From Flavobacteriales bacterium (GTDB lineage Bacteria; Bacteroidota; Bacteroidia; Flavobacteriales; UA16): 63,802 bases of DNA. Location of the stretch: assembly GCA_028141885.1 (NCBI GenBank), contig JAOIQU010000004.1, positions 1 through 63,802 on the forward strand, in the 5' to 3' direction. Positions within the stretch are counted from its first letter, which is position 1; each line of letters opens with the position of its first letter. Under the pieces are notes generated by a model that was not told the DNA's origin, did not search any database, and saw nothing but the letters and a program-made list of their open reading frames with translations. A program made the position numbers and the translations under genes. This document shows, piece by piece, positions 26,288-37,358 of the stretch.

Positions 26288-27709
26288 ATGAAATTTTCTG
26301 ACATGGGCCTGCACCCTCGGGTGCTCGAAGCCCTGATTCCGCTCGGTTACGAGCACCCCACTCCCATTCAAGAACAAGCCATCCCTCACGTGCTCAACGG
26401 ACGAGATGTGATGGGCATCGCCCAGACGGGCACTGGAAAAACCGCGGCGTTTTCCCTGCCGTTGGTTCATCATCTCGCCTACAACATGATGCACGGGCTT
26501 GCTGTGCCTCGTGTGTTGGTGCTGACACCCACACGCGAGCTGGCTGCCCAAATCGACGACAACGTCAAGGCCTACGCCAAGAACGTCAAGGTGCGGACGG
26601 CATTGATTTTTGGCGGCGTGAGCCAGCACAAACAAGTGGCACAAATCCGAAAGGGCGCCGATGTGTTGGTGGCCACCCCTGGTCGTTTGCTGGACCTGTG
26701 CAACCAGGGATTGTTGTCGCTGGAGTGGATTGAGTTTTTGGTCTTGGACGAGGCAGACACCATGCTCGACATGGGCTTCATCCACGACATCAAACGCGTC
26801 ATTGCGATGCTTCCTGAAAAGCGACAAAGTCTGTTTTTCAGCGCGACCATGCCAGACAGCATTGTGAAGCTCTCCCAAACGATCCTCAAGGATCCAATTC
26901 GGGTTGAAGTCGCGCGCGTCAGCAGTGCCGCAGAGACTGTCGACCAACGCATGATGTTTGTCAGCCAAGGGGCAAAACGCGATTTGCTCGTGCAGATCCT
27001 GAACCGCCCGGAAGTCGAAACCGCCTTGGTGTTCACCCGCACCAAGTACGGCGCCGACAAGGTGGTCCGTTACCTCAAGAAGAACGACATCCGAGGAGAA
27101 GCCATCCACGGGAACAAGAGTCAACCGCAGCGCGAAAAAGCCATGAACGCCTTTCGCAAAGGCAAAATTCGCGTGCTTGTCGCCACGGACATCGCAGCCC
27201 GCGGCATTGACGTGGAAGGCGTCAGCCACGTGATCAATTTTGAAATTCCCAACATCAGTGAGACCTACGTGCACCGCATCGGTCGCACAGGGAGGGCAGG
27301 ACGCCAAGGTGTGGCCATCTCCATGGTGAATGAGGGCGATGAACGCAACCACATGCGAGACATTGTTCGGCTCATCAAAAGGGACATCCCTTTGGACACG
27401 GATCACCAATGGCACTTGGATTTGCCTCAAATCAAGGCCAATTCCAAGACGCACAAGGTGGCCAAAGAAGGAGACAAAGACGCCCAACCAAACCAAGGGC
27501 GCCGGTCCAAAGGACGTGGTGGCAATCGTCATCGCGGCGGCCAAGGCCCCAACGCCCAGCGGAAATCGAAGGATTCGAATGCCAATCAACCACACCGCTC
27601 CAACTCGGGCGGATCTCACGACGGTGGCGCTTCACAATCGCGTTCCAGAGGTAACCGCAGATGGAAGAAAAGGCCCAAATTCAAGGGGCCCAAACCACAA
27701 GGATCCTAA
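26288..27709 (+). CDS. rhlE: DEAD-box ATP-dependent RNA helicase (RhlE-like)
   Basis: Unwinds RNA duplexes in ribosome assembly or RNA decay. All core motifs are present: Q motif TPIQEQAIP (25-33), AQTGTGKT (45-52), PTRELAAQ, DEAD at about 151, SAT, and the C-terminal HRIGRTGRAGRQG. Residues from about 380 form a basic Gly/Arg/Asn/Ser-rich tail likely to bind RNA without sequence preference. The 473-residue length fits RhlE. Its long leader, perhaps starting at 26139, would be in keeping with cold-shock control, as known for other DEAD-box genes; this is inferred. Its stop overlaps the stop of the convergent gene. Confidence 0.93.
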   Translation: MKFSDMGLHPRVLEALIPLGYEHPTPIQEQAIPHVLNGRDVMGIAQTGTGKTAAFSLPLVHHLAYNMMHGLAVPRVLVLTPTRELAAQIDDNVKAYAKNVKVRTALIFGGVSQHKQVAQIRKGADVLVATPGRLLDLCNQGLLSLEWIEFLVLDEADTMLDMGFIHDIKRVIAMLPEKRQSLFFSATMPDSIVKLSQTILKDPIRVEVARVSSAAETVDQRMMFVSQGAKRDLLVQILNRPEVETALVFTRTKYGADKVVRYLKKNDIRGEAIHGNKSQPQREKAMNAFRKGKIRVLVATDIAARGIDVEGVSHVINFEIPNISETYVHRIGRTGRAGRQGVAISMVNEGDERNHMRDIVRLIKRDIPLDTDHQWHLDLPQIKANSKTHKVAKEGDKDAQPNQGRRSKGRGGNRHRGGQGPNAQRKSKDSNANQPHRSNSGGSHDGGASQSRSRGNRRWKKRPKFKGPKPQGS

Positions 27710-28233
27710 ACGGTTTCTTGTTGGAGCGCTGCCAATTGTTTGCTCAAGTAGCGAGCGAGCGGGGCAGTTTTCGCGGTTTGGCCTCGGTCTCGCCACACCT
27801 CGGTGACTTCTGAACCCAGCTTCAAGCCTGAGGCGTGAAGCAACAGCACCCCCACGTGCACCATGGCCACAGGCATGGTGTCGTCCGCGCACAGCCCCAA
27901 TCCAAGGTCATACAGCTCTTCTCCCATGGCATGCAGTTCCTGTTGTGGGGCTTCAAGGAGCGCCTTGAGCAATTCTCGATGGACGCTCGCGTCTGAGCTG
28001 GCGTCCACCGCATCCAAAATGGACCTGGCCTGGCCTTCAGTGCATTTTGCATCCAACAAAGCGGCGTGCCGCAGAACCCAGGCCGCCTTCCGAGGAACTG
28101 TGCCTCCATCGGGTCGAGACGAAATGTGAATCAAGTCCAGCACCCACTCTGGATGCGCGGTGGTTTCCTGGGCGAAGGCTTTGGCCTCCGTGGCCGGAAG
28201 GCCCGTGAACAACCTGGCCTCGGGGAAACTCAT
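27706..28233 (-). CDS. Small HEAT-like helical protein
   Basis: A 175-residue soluble protein. It contains HPEWVLDLIHISS, then RKAAWVLRHAALLD and later TAPLARYLSKQLAAL, an arrangement that resembles small Bacteroidota helical-repeat proteins, sometimes misnamed adenylosuccinate lyase. No catalytic motif is present. Start ATG 28231-28233 overlaps the TGA of the HlyD-like gene (ATGA), so it is the last gene of the ABC export operon, which may be chance or may point to a role in assembly of the exporter. Confidence 0.65.
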   Translation of the reverse strand: MSFPEARLFTGLPATEAKAFAQETTAHPEWVLDLIHISSRPDGGTVPRKAAWVLRHAALLDAKCTEGQARSILDAVDASSDASVHRELLKALLEAPQQELHAMGEELYDLGLGLCADDTMPVAMVHVGVLLLHASGLKLGSEVTEVWRDRGQTAKTAPLARYLSKQLAALQQETV

Positions 28234-29339
28234 TCGTAACGCGGCTGGTTCCAAACTTTGATTGCATCGTCTTCGGTCACACCTTCAAGGATTTCCGTCA
28301 TCATGCCATCGCTGAGTCCCACCGTCACAAATCTCTGTTCATAGACGTCTTCACCAACCAGCACATCCACAAAGGGCTTCCTGCCTTCGTACTGGATGAG
28401 GCGTTCGCTGACCGCCAACACTTGCGTTCGTTCGTCGAGGACGACGTCTGCTGTGGCCGAATACCCCGCCCGCAAAAACTGTCCCGCTTCCAACAACACA
28501 GCCGCCTTGATTTCAAATTGAATGGCACCTCCTTCGGCAATGCCCTTGGGGGCGATGTGCTCGAGCGTAGCAGGGATTTGGCTCCCCTCAATTGCGCCGA
28601 TTGTCAATCGGATGGGCATGCCTTCGTGCAGCTTCTCGACCTCGCTCTCGTCAATCTTCCCCACAAACTGGAGATCGGCCATGTCTGCAACAGACGCGAT
28701 GGTGGTGCCTTCGTTGAAATTGTTGGCTTCGATGACGCTGTTGCCTTTTTTGACCGGCACTTCCAAGACCATGCCCGACACCGTTGATTTCACCAAGGTG
28801 TTGGACGCACTGTCGCCACCGCGTGCCGTCACGCCCTCGCGCACGATCCGCAGGTTGTCTTCTGCGGCGTACAACTCTTCCCGCGCTTGTTTGAGTGCCA
28901 ATTCGGTGCGCTGAGCTTCAGCCGGTGCCAAAACGCCACGGTCGAGCAGGTCGGCATTTCTGGTGTGGTTCGTCTCCGCATCGTCCAGAGCGATTTGGGC
29001 CCTGGCCAAGCGTGATTCCGCATTGCTCAATGCCGCCACGTCTGGCACAATCATGACCTCAGCCAACACGTCGCCCGCCTCCACCACATCTCCAGCCTCC
29101 ACGAGAATCGCGCGTACAATGCCTGACACTTGAGGCTTGACCAAAATCTCCTGACGCGGCTGCACGCTCCCGGACGCCAGGGTTTTGAGCACGATGTCGG
29201 TGATTCGAGGCTTCTCCGTCCCGTAGGTCGCCTCAGCCTGCTTTTCCTGGTCTTGCAGGTGCTTGACGGTGTACAAGGTGCCCGCCAGCACCACCAACAC
29301 ACCCAAGAGCAGGGCGATGAGTTTTCCGTTTTTCATCAA
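28230..29339 (-). CDS. Periplasmic adaptor of an ABC efflux system (MacA/HlyD family)
   Basis: A 369-residue protein with one N-terminal membrane anchor (about 7-24), a split lipoyl domain (KPQVSGIVRAILVEAGDVVE and STVSGMVLEVPVKKGNSVI), a central coiled-coil hairpin (about 100-165) and the beta-barrel and membrane-proximal domains. It links an inner membrane ABC pump to an outer membrane channel. It follows the two permease genes by 18 bases. No TolC-like gene is in the operon, so the outer channel must be encoded elsewhere. Confidence 0.9.
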   Translation of the reverse strand: MMKNGKLIALLLGVLVVLAGTLYTVKHLQDQEKQAEATYGTEKPRITDIVLKTLASGSVQPRQEILVKPQVSGIVRAILVEAGDVVEAGDVLAEVMIVPDVAALSNAESRLARAQIALDDAETNHTRNADLLDRGVLAPAEAQRTELALKQAREELYAAEDNLRIVREGVTARGGDSASNTLVKSTVSGMVLEVPVKKGNSVIEANNFNEGTTIASVADMADLQFVGKIDESEVEKLHEGMPIRLTIGAIEGSQIPATLEHIAPKGIAEGGAIQFEIKAAVLLEAGQFLRAGYSATADVVLDERTQVLAVSERLIQYEGRKPFVDVLVGEDVYEQRFVTVGLSDGMMTEILEGVTEDDAIKVWNQPRYE

Positions 29340-29357
29340 TTCGTGTTCTGTTTCAGT

Positions 29358-30620
29358 TTACGTTCTCAGGGCTTCGACTGGTTGAATTCTCAAGGCACGC
29401 AGCGCTGGCAAAATTCCGGCAAAAGCCCCCAAAATGGTCATGGTCCCCAAGGCTGTGAGCAACACGTCGAGTGTGACATGCGGATGCCTGAAGATGCCAT
29501 TGTCCTCAGCACTGACGAGATAAGCGTCAATCGCATCGAGCACAAAGACACCCAAAACCCCTCCTACCAAACCCGCCAAAATGGTCAACGTAAGTGTTTC
29601 CACCATGATTTGGGTGACAATGTTGGCCGGCGTTGCACCCAAAGCACGCCTCACCCCAAGTTCCCTCGTGCGTTCCTTGATGGTGATCAGCATGATGTTC
29701 ATGATGCCAATGACTCCTGCAAACAACGCAAGCCCACCAAACACGAAGGACACCCACCTAAAGGCACTGAACACCATGGTCATTTCTTCGTGTGATTCCG
29801 CCATGCTCCAATGCCCAAAGGCACGTCGGTCGTTGGGGTGGACGCTCTTTTGGGCTTTCAACAAACGGAGCACTTCGGCCATCGCGGTATCCCCTTGGAC
29901 CTCCTCCTTGATCAGCAGGCTCATCCACCCCACGCGATCTCCCATGTTGAAGGCATGGTTGAAAGTGGTGTATGGGGTGAAAATGGCATTCTCCGCTTCC
30001 TCGGCGTCCTCTCCTGTCTGTTGACTGCGGTACACCCCGACCACGGTGAACGTCACGCCCTGCACTTGGATGTGGCTTCCCAACACCTTTTCCTCCTTCT
30101 CAAACAGTAACTGACGCACCCGCTTTCCAATGACTGCCACCTTCCTGCGCTCATCGAGGTCGCGTTGATTGATGTACCGCCCTTTCATGATGATGATGGG
30201 GTCGATGTCCTTGTACACGGGTACATCCCCGTAGACACCGCACGCGGCAGTTTTCACACCGTGGGTGACGTTATCTCCCCCCCGCCAACCTCCCAGTTGG
30301 TTTCTCGGCGCCACGGCCAGCAACGTCGAGGCATTCTCTTCCAGGTATGCCACATCCGCAGAATTCAATTCAATGGACCGCCCGCGCGGATAGCCTTTGT
30401 AAGGAATGGCCGTCGACCGGCCCCACATGAAGGCGCTGTTCTTGACCCTGTTCCCCATGTCCTGCTTCACCCCTTCCTCCAATCCGTTGGATGCGCCGAC
30501 CGTGATGAGGATCATGAAGAGGCCCCAGCCGACGCCCAACGAACTCAAGAACGTGCGGAACGGATTGCGCAAGAACACTTGCGCCAATTCCAGCCATGGG
30601 TCTCTCTCCAACCACCTCAT
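29358..30620 (-). CDS. MacB-type ABC transporter permease, second of two
   Basis: A 420-residue permease with one membrane segment near the N-terminus, a large periplasmic domain (about 45-285) and three C-terminal membrane segments carrying IKERTRELGVRRALGATPAN, the coupling-helix signature of MacB/FtsX permeases. It ends in LRIQPVEALRT. No ATPase domain is attached. Its ATG overlaps the TGA of the other permease gene (ATGA). It probably pairs with that permease as a heterodimer under the shared ATPase at 31851. An in-frame reading to 30998 was rejected because it lies inside the other gene. Confidence 0.9.
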   Translation of the reverse strand: MRWLERDPWLELAQVFLRNPFRTFLSSLGVGWGLFMILITVGASNGLEEGVKQDMGNRVKNSAFMWGRSTAIPYKGYPRGRSIELNSADVAYLEENASTLLAVAPRNQLGGWRGGDNVTHGVKTAACGVYGDVPVYKDIDPIIIMKGRYINQRDLDERRKVAVIGKRVRQLLFEKEEKVLGSHIQVQGVTFTVVGVYRSQQTGEDAEEAENAIFTPYTTFNHAFNMGDRVGWMSLLIKEEVQGDTAMAEVLRLLKAQKSVHPNDRRAFGHWSMAESHEEMTMVFSAFRWVSFVFGGLALFAGVIGIMNIMLITIKERTRELGVRRALGATPANIVTQIMVETLTLTILAGLVGGVLGVFVLDAIDAYLVSAEDNGIFRHPHVTLDVLLTALGTMTILGAFAGILPALRALRIQPVEALRT

Positions 30621-31858
30621 TCGTCCCGCAATGCTTCGACAGGTCGAATGGCCACTGCGTGCAACGCAGGTCCCAATCCACTTGCCAGTCCCACAATCAC
30701 CAGAACCCCAAGCGCGAACAACGCAATCCTGTGATCCACCCTGGGGTTTTGAAAGTACTCGTGATTGGCCATGGGGGCCACCGTCTCGAGCAGACCCACC
30801 GCCAACATCAATCCAAGACTGCCACTCACCAACATAAGCACCGTGGACTCCATCACCACCAAATTCACGATGCTCGCATTGGTGGCGCCCAACGCCTTTC
30901 TCACACCAATTTCCTTGGTGCGTTCTTTCACTCCAATGGCCAATATGTTGGCCACTCCAACAGCTCCCGCCAACAGGGTCATCAATCCGATGCCCCAAAT
31001 GAACAGCCGAATGCCATCAAAAATGGACGCATACATCGCATACTCCTCGTTGTTGTTGTCCACTTGAATCCCTCGCGAATCTTCAGGATGAACCGTTTTG
31101 ACGTCTTTCAACCAGGACATCATCCGACTGCTCTGTGACACTGTTGCTTCGGTCGGCATGTCACCCGTGCTGAACAGGATTTGGTCGATGTTTCCGTCTG
31201 TCCGATACAGTTGCTGGGCCGTCGAAAAAGGGATGTAGGCCACGCTATTCTCCCATCGAGACCCAGGATCCTCAAAGGTTCCAACCACCTGGAAGGTCAC
31301 CGCGTTGATGCGAATGAAAGACCCAAGGGGATCTCCCTTGTCGAACAAATCCTCCACAATGTTGGGGCCGATGACAGCAACCTTTCGTGAGTCGAGCACA
31401 TCTCGTTCGTTGATGTATCGACCTGAGAGCAACAGAGATCGCTCGAGTTCGATGTGTGCCGGATCTACCCCGCGCACACCAAACGAGCCGGTTTTGTTTT
31501 CACCGCGCGGATTTTCCCAAACCATTTCAGCTCCCCAAAGTCGAATCCTTCGCGAATACGCGGGAACGGTATCCGCAAGTCCCATCAAGCCTGGCAGGTC
31601 TCGATTCTCAAGGCGAACTGGACGGTTGCTTTTGTTCCCCCGGTACGGCATTTGGGTGCGCCCTCCCTTCACCCATATGCTGTTCACGGCGTCGTCTGCG
31701 AACTGACTTTCCACACCGTGCTGCAGACCGTATCCCAAACCCTGCATGACCACCAAAATGAAGATGCCGAGTGCGACACTCAATCCCGTCAGGGTCGTCC
31801 TCAAGGGGTGGGCCAACACATTGTGCGCCACCTCGAGCCATGCGTCCCGGTCAAACAT
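30617..31858 (-). CDS. MacB-type ABC transporter permease, first of two
   Basis: A 413-residue permease of the same architecture: an N-terminal membrane segment (LRTTLTGLSVALGIFILVVM), a periplasmic domain, and the C-terminal block IGVKERTKEIGVRKALGATN with the final AIRPVEALRDE. It begins two bases after the stop of the ATPase gene, at ATG 31856-31858; an earlier in-frame Met at 31930 lies inside the ATPase gene and is less likely. Its sequence differs enough from the second permease that a heterodimer is plausible. The exported substrate is unknown; peptides, lipoproteins or toxic compounds are the usual ones. Confidence 0.9.
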   Translation of the reverse strand: MFDRDAWLEVAHNVLAHPLRTTLTGLSVALGIFILVVMQGLGYGLQHGVESQFADDAVNSIWVKGGRTQMPYRGNKSNRPVRLENRDLPGLMGLADTVPAYSRRIRLWGAEMVWENPRGENKTGSFGVRGVDPAHIELERSLLLSGRYINERDVLDSRKVAVIGPNIVEDLFDKGDPLGSFIRINAVTFQVVGTFEDPGSRWENSVAYIPFSTAQQLYRTDGNIDQILFSTGDMPTEATVSQSSRMMSWLKDVKTVHPEDSRGIQVDNNNEEYAMYASIFDGIRLFIWGIGLMTLLAGAVGVANILAIGVKERTKEIGVRKALGATNASIVNLVVMESTVLMLVSGSLGLMLAVGLLETVAPMANHEYFQNPRVDHRIALFALGVLVIVGLASGLGPALHAVAIRPVEALRDE

Positions 31859-32525
31859 GGAGCGCGGTTTCCACCAACCCGTCTCGGAGGCGGATCGTAC
31901 GTCCGCACGCTTCGGCGATGTCCGTTTCATGGGTGACCACCACCATGGTCATGCCGTCTTGGTTGAGTTCTTTGAGCAACGCCATCACTTCAGTGGATGT
32001 CGTGCTGTCAAGCGCGCCAGTGGGCTCATCCGCAAGGATGACCTGAGGCTGTGCAGCCAAGGCCCGGGCAATGGCCACGCGCTGTTTTTGCCCTCCGCTC
32101 ATTTGGGATGGCAAATGATCTGCCCAATCGAGCAGTCCGACGCGTTCTAGCAAGGCATGCGCCCTGACCATGCGCTCCTTGCGAGGCACCTTTTGGTAGT
32201 ACAAGGGCAAGGCCACATTCTCTGCAGCCGATTTGAAGTTGATGAGGTTGAAACTCTGAAAGACAAACCCCAACATCTCGCGACGCATCTCCGCCGCCCG
32301 ACGCTCACTCAATCCCGCCATCTCCTTGCCCGCCAAACGATACGTCCCACCATCGTAGGCATCGAGCAATCCCAGGATGTTCAACAAGGTCGACTTCCCG
32401 GATCCAGAGGACCCCATGATGGCCACGAGCTCCCCGGCATCAACCGACATGTCCACCCCCTTCAGCACCTGCAGGCTGTGCTGGCCTGTGGTGTAAGATT
32501 TGGTGATGCCTTGAAGGTTGATCAT
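31851..32525 (-). CDS. ABC transporter ATPase (LolD/MacB type)
   Basis: A 224-residue ATPase with Walker A GSSGSGKST, a Q-loop, the signature MSGGQKQRVAIARAL, Walker B VILADEPTGALD and an H-loop VTHE. Its length and signatures are those of the MacB/LolD group. It is the first gene of a five-gene minus-strand unit: ATPase, two permeases, periplasmic adaptor and HEAT-like protein. A TATCTTCG element lies 5 bases before its ATG, supporting a promoter at this point. Confidence 0.94.
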   Translation of the reverse strand: MINLQGITKSYTTGQHSLQVLKGVDMSVDAGELVAIMGSSGSGKSTLLNILGLLDAYDGGTYRLAGKEMAGLSERRAAEMRREMLGFVFQSFNLINFKSAAENVALPLYYQKVPRKERMVRAHALLERVGLLDWADHLPSQMSGGQKQRVAIARALAAQPQVILADEPTGALDSTTSTEVMALLKELNQDGMTMVVVTHETDIAEACGRTIRLRDGLVETALHV

Positions 32526-32530
32526 GACTG

Positions 32531-32538
32531 CGAAGATA
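32531..32538 (-). promoter_or_regulatory. Putative -7 element (TATCTTCG) of the ABC export operon
   Basis: TATCTTCG ends 5 bases before the ATPase ATG. It matches TAnnTTTG with one change. Confidence 0.5.
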
Positions 32539-32783
32539 GCGGTGTCCCCAGGCTAAACTCTTGCAGGGTGAGAGATGTTGACTCCCCAAAGCCAGGCTTT
32601 GACTTTTTGGCACACTCCTTGGATTGGGGATAGAAAGAACGTCAAACCTGTTGACAATGAGACGCGAACCCTTCGCTACACCATTGAATCGCCACGAGAT
32701 CTCATGGTTCTCGCAGACTGATCTGGAACCCCACTTGGAAGACTTCTTGCGCCGCAATTGCCTCCACCGCAGTTGCGGCGCAG

Positions 32784-32791
32784 TATTTTTC
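32784..32791 (+). promoter_or_regulatory. Putative -7 element (TATTTTTC) of the PLP decarboxylase gene
   Basis: It ends 4 bases before the ATG at 32796. The 270-base divergent gap to the ABC operon shows no other clear element. Confidence 0.45.
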
Positions 32792-32795
32792 CATC

Positions 32796-34271
32796 ATGGC
32801 CAAGCTCGCACCCATTTCAGTTTCTTTAAAAACGGCTTTCTCACCAAGCCATTTCTCCGCAGCCGCCTCCAAAGCCACAAAGCAATTGGCCAACCACTTG
32901 GAGCGTACCCGAAAATGCTCTTCTCACGCTTCGTACCCAGCGCCCGATCCGGAATCTGAACGAGCTTTTTGGGAGGACGAAACCGCTTGGCGAGGCGGGC
33001 AAGGTGCCTTGATGGACAGCGTCATCGAACGGTCCAACCACTTGCACGACCCCCGGTACATGGGACATCAGGTTGCGTGCGTCTTGCCCGCTGCTGCAAC
33101 CGTTGGCATGGTCACAGACTTGCTCAACAACGGCCAGGCCATCTACGAGATGGGGCCCACAAATGCTGTGCACGAGGAGATGCTCATGACAGAAGTCGGA
33201 CAAATGCTCGGACTGCCAGACACCTGTGGTGGCATCCTCTGCCACGGGGGAACGCTTGGCAACCTCGTCGCACTGATGGCCGCCCAGCGAAAGCTGGGCC
33301 TTTCTGAAGGCGTCGACCCTTGGAAAGAAGGCCTCCAGGCTTTCGCCATGCCTTTGGTGGTGCTGGTGTCAGAGCAGGCCCATTACTGCATCGACCGGGC
33401 GATGCGAACCATGGGCTGGGGAAGCGCTGGCGTGGTCAGCATCCAGACCAATGAGTTCCACCAAATGTGTTTGGATTCGCTTCAAGACGAAATCCGACAA
33501 TGCAGCAAGCATGGGCAACAAATCCTCGCCGTGGTTGGAAGCGCTTGCACGACAAGTGCCGGGGCTTACGACCCTCTGGAGGACATCGCCCAGATTTGCC
33601 AAGAGCACAAAATTTGGTTCCATGTGGATGGGGCACACGGCGCTTCTGCTGCATTCAGCGACACCCACCGCCATCTCGTTGCTGGGATGGAGCGCGCCGA
33701 CTCTGTGGTGCTCGACTTCCACAAAACTTGTGGCATTCCCGCCCTCTGCACCGGCGTATTCTACGCCGACAAAAACGACAGCTACCTCCCCTTCTCTCAA
33801 CACGCAGAGTACCTCTGGGACCACGCCGATGAGGCCCATTGGTGGGACACGGGGAAACGCACCTTTGAATGCACCAAACGCATGCTGAGCACCAGGCTCG
33901 CGGCTGTCAAGGCGGAATATGGATGGGGGATTTGGACCGAATTGGTCGACCGCATGTGGGCGCTGGGGACCGCACTTGCGTCGATGGTTGAGGAACGTGC
34001 AAATTGGGAATTGGCCATGCCCCCTCAGGCCAACATCGTGTGCTTCAGGCCAAAGCGCCCAGCGACTTGCGATGAAGCCAAGTGGAATGAGGTGGTGCGG
34101 ACGCTGAGGAAACGATACCTCTCGGAAGGCTCTGGATATTTGGTCCAAACCGAATTTGGCGGCCGGGTTTGGTTGCGATGCACCCTGATGAATCCATTGA
34201 CCGAGCATCGCGATCTCGAGGTGACGCTGGGCGAATTGGATGCCATGCTGGCGAGAGTCACCCACTGCTAG
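32796..34271 (+). CDS. PLP-dependent group II decarboxylase
   Basis: Removes the alpha-carboxylate of an amino acid. The 491-residue protein has PRYMGHQVACVLPAA near the N-terminus, a GGTLGNLVAL phosphate-binding region, HVDGAHGASA with the PLP-contacting Asp, and the Schiff-base lysine in LDFHKTCGIPA. These are the marks of the glutamate, aromatic amino acid, cysteine sulfinate and diaminobutyrate decarboxylase group. The usual HVDAAxGG is HVDGAHGA here. Substrate unknown. No partner gene for polyamine, taurine or monoamine metabolism is adjacent. Confidence 0.88.
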   Translation: MAKLAPISVSLKTAFSPSHFSAAASKATKQLANHLERTRKCSSHASYPAPDPESERAFWEDETAWRGGQGALMDSVIERSNHLHDPRYMGHQVACVLPAAATVGMVTDLLNNGQAIYEMGPTNAVHEEMLMTEVGQMLGLPDTCGGILCHGGTLGNLVALMAAQRKLGLSEGVDPWKEGLQAFAMPLVVLVSEQAHYCIDRAMRTMGWGSAGVVSIQTNEFHQMCLDSLQDEIRQCSKHGQQILAVVGSACTTSAGAYDPLEDIAQICQEHKIWFHVDGAHGASAAFSDTHRHLVAGMERADSVVLDFHKTCGIPALCTGVFYADKNDSYLPFSQHAEYLWDHADEAHWWDTGKRTFECTKRMLSTRLAAVKAEYGWGIWTELVDRMWALGTALASMVEERANWELAMPPQANIVCFRPKRPATCDEAKWNEVVRTLRKRYLSEGSGYLVQTEFGGRVWLRCTLMNPLTEHRDLEVTLGELDAMLARVTHC

Positions 34272-34365
34272 CACGATGGGAGTGCTGTGGTTCAAAATTT
34301 TGTGCCACTCTTTGGACAAGACTGTTCTCAGGTGAACGACCTTCGCGCCCGCAAACCCCCACCTC

Positions 34366-36147
<1,782 letters not shown>

Positions 36148-36245
36148 TCCGAGAGTTCGTCGAGCGCCAAGACAGCCGAACAATCGTGTGAAGAACTCTG
36201 TTGGCATCCTGTGCCCAACATGGGACCTAAGCTGATTTAGAATTC

Positions 36246-36253
36246 TACCTTCG
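36246..36253 (+). promoter_or_regulatory. Putative -7 element (TACCTTCG) of the desaturase gene
   Basis: TACCTTCG is 4 bases before the ATG at 36258, so transcription would start at or next to the A of ATG. Confidence 0.55.
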
Positions 36254-36257
36254 CACA

Positions 36258-37358
36258 ATGCAGATTCCTGTCGTTCGATACAGCCGAGACACCTCGGACT
36301 TCACCAAAACCCTTCGCGCAAGGGTCGATGCCTACTTCAAAGAGAGAAACCTCAGCCGCAAAGGCGACTGGCGCCTGCACTTGAAGACCGGGGTGATGAT
36401 GACCCTTTATTTTGTCCCGTGGGCCCTGATCACTTGGGGCGCTTTGGGAAGTGGATGGTTGTTCTGGGTCATGGAAGTGGTGATGGGGCTCGGACTTGCG
36501 GGCATCGGAATGAACGTCATGCACGACGCCAACCACGACGCCTACAGCAATAAGAAATGGGTCAATCTGTGGGTTGGACGAATCTTGGATTTGGTGGGTG
36601 GCAACGCTGTGATTTGGAAAATCCAGCACAACGTGCTGCACCACACGTTCACCAACGTGGATGGCTTGGATGAAGACATCGACATGCATCCCATCATGCG
36701 ATTCAGCCCCCTCAAGCCGCGGTACTGGTGGCATCGCTTCCAGCACGTCTACTCCTGGGCGTTCTACTCCTTGATGACGGTCTTTTGGATGATCGCCAAA
36801 GACTGGCTCCAACTCCGCCGCTACCACAAAAAAGATTTGATTCGTCCCTCTGGCAACACGGTCGCAACCTTGTCCACTTCCCTCGCCTTCACCAAGACCG
36901 CCTACTTCACGTACGTGTTGGTCTTGCCCATGTGGCTCAGCGGATTGCATTGGTTCCAAGTGTTGGCCGGATGGGTTGTGATGCAGCTCGTGGCCGGGTT
37001 CCTTTTGGCTGTGATTTTCCAGCCTGCCCATGTGATGGAGCACCACGATTACACCCCCGCAGTGAAGGGAGCCAAGCTGGACGTCGACCCCTTGACCCAT
37101 CAACTCCGCACAACCTCAAACTTTGGAACCAAGAGTCGGTTGCTGACCTGGCTTTGCGGAGGGCTCAACCACCAAATTGAGCACCACTTGTTCCCGCACG
37201 TTAGCCACGTCCATTTGAGGGACCTCGCGCCCATTGTGAAGAGAACGGCTGAAGAATTTGGCATCCCCTATCGTGCGTCAACCACCTACTGGCAAGCACT
37301 TGGGCTTCACACCCAGATGCTCCGCAACTTGGGACGGGCATCGCAGTTGGCCGCCTAA
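36258..37358 (+). CDS. Membrane fatty acid desaturase (linoleoyl-CoA-desaturase-like)
   Basis: Inserts a double bond in a fatty acyl chain using a di-iron centre. The 366-residue protein has three His boxes: HDANHD (89-94), HNVLHH (124-129) and QIEHH (about 303-307), and four membrane segments. QIEHH in place of HxxHH is the mark of front-end-type desaturases. No cytochrome b5 domain is fused, as is usual in bacterial homologues. It probably adjusts membrane fluidity; the position of desaturation and the acyl carrier are unknown. Its end overlaps the stop of the convergent SdpI-like gene. Confidence 0.88.
   Translation: MQIPVVRYSRDTSDFTKTLRARVDAYFKERNLSRKGDWRLHLKTGVMMTLYFVPWALITWGALGSGWLFWVMEVVMGLGLAGIGMNVMHDANHDAYSNKKWVNLWVGRILDLVGGNAVIWKIQHNVLHHTFTNVDGLDEDIDMHPIMRFSPLKPRYWWHRFQHVYSWAFYSLMTVFWMIAKDWLQLRRYHKKDLIRPSGNTVATLSTSLAFTKTAYFTYVLVLPMWLSGLHWFQVLAGWVVMQLVAGFLLAVIFQPAHVMEHHDYTPAVKGAKLDVDPLTHQLRTTSNFGTKSRLLTWLCGGLNHQIEHHLFPHVSHVHLRDLAPIVKRTAEEFGIPYRASTTYWQALGLHTQMLRNLGRASQLAA

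Noticed and set aside
26180..27619. 479-codon minus-strand ORF opposite the DEAD-box helicase
   Set aside because: It is an antisense shadow: the plus strand carries a complete helicase with all motifs, and the antisense product has none.
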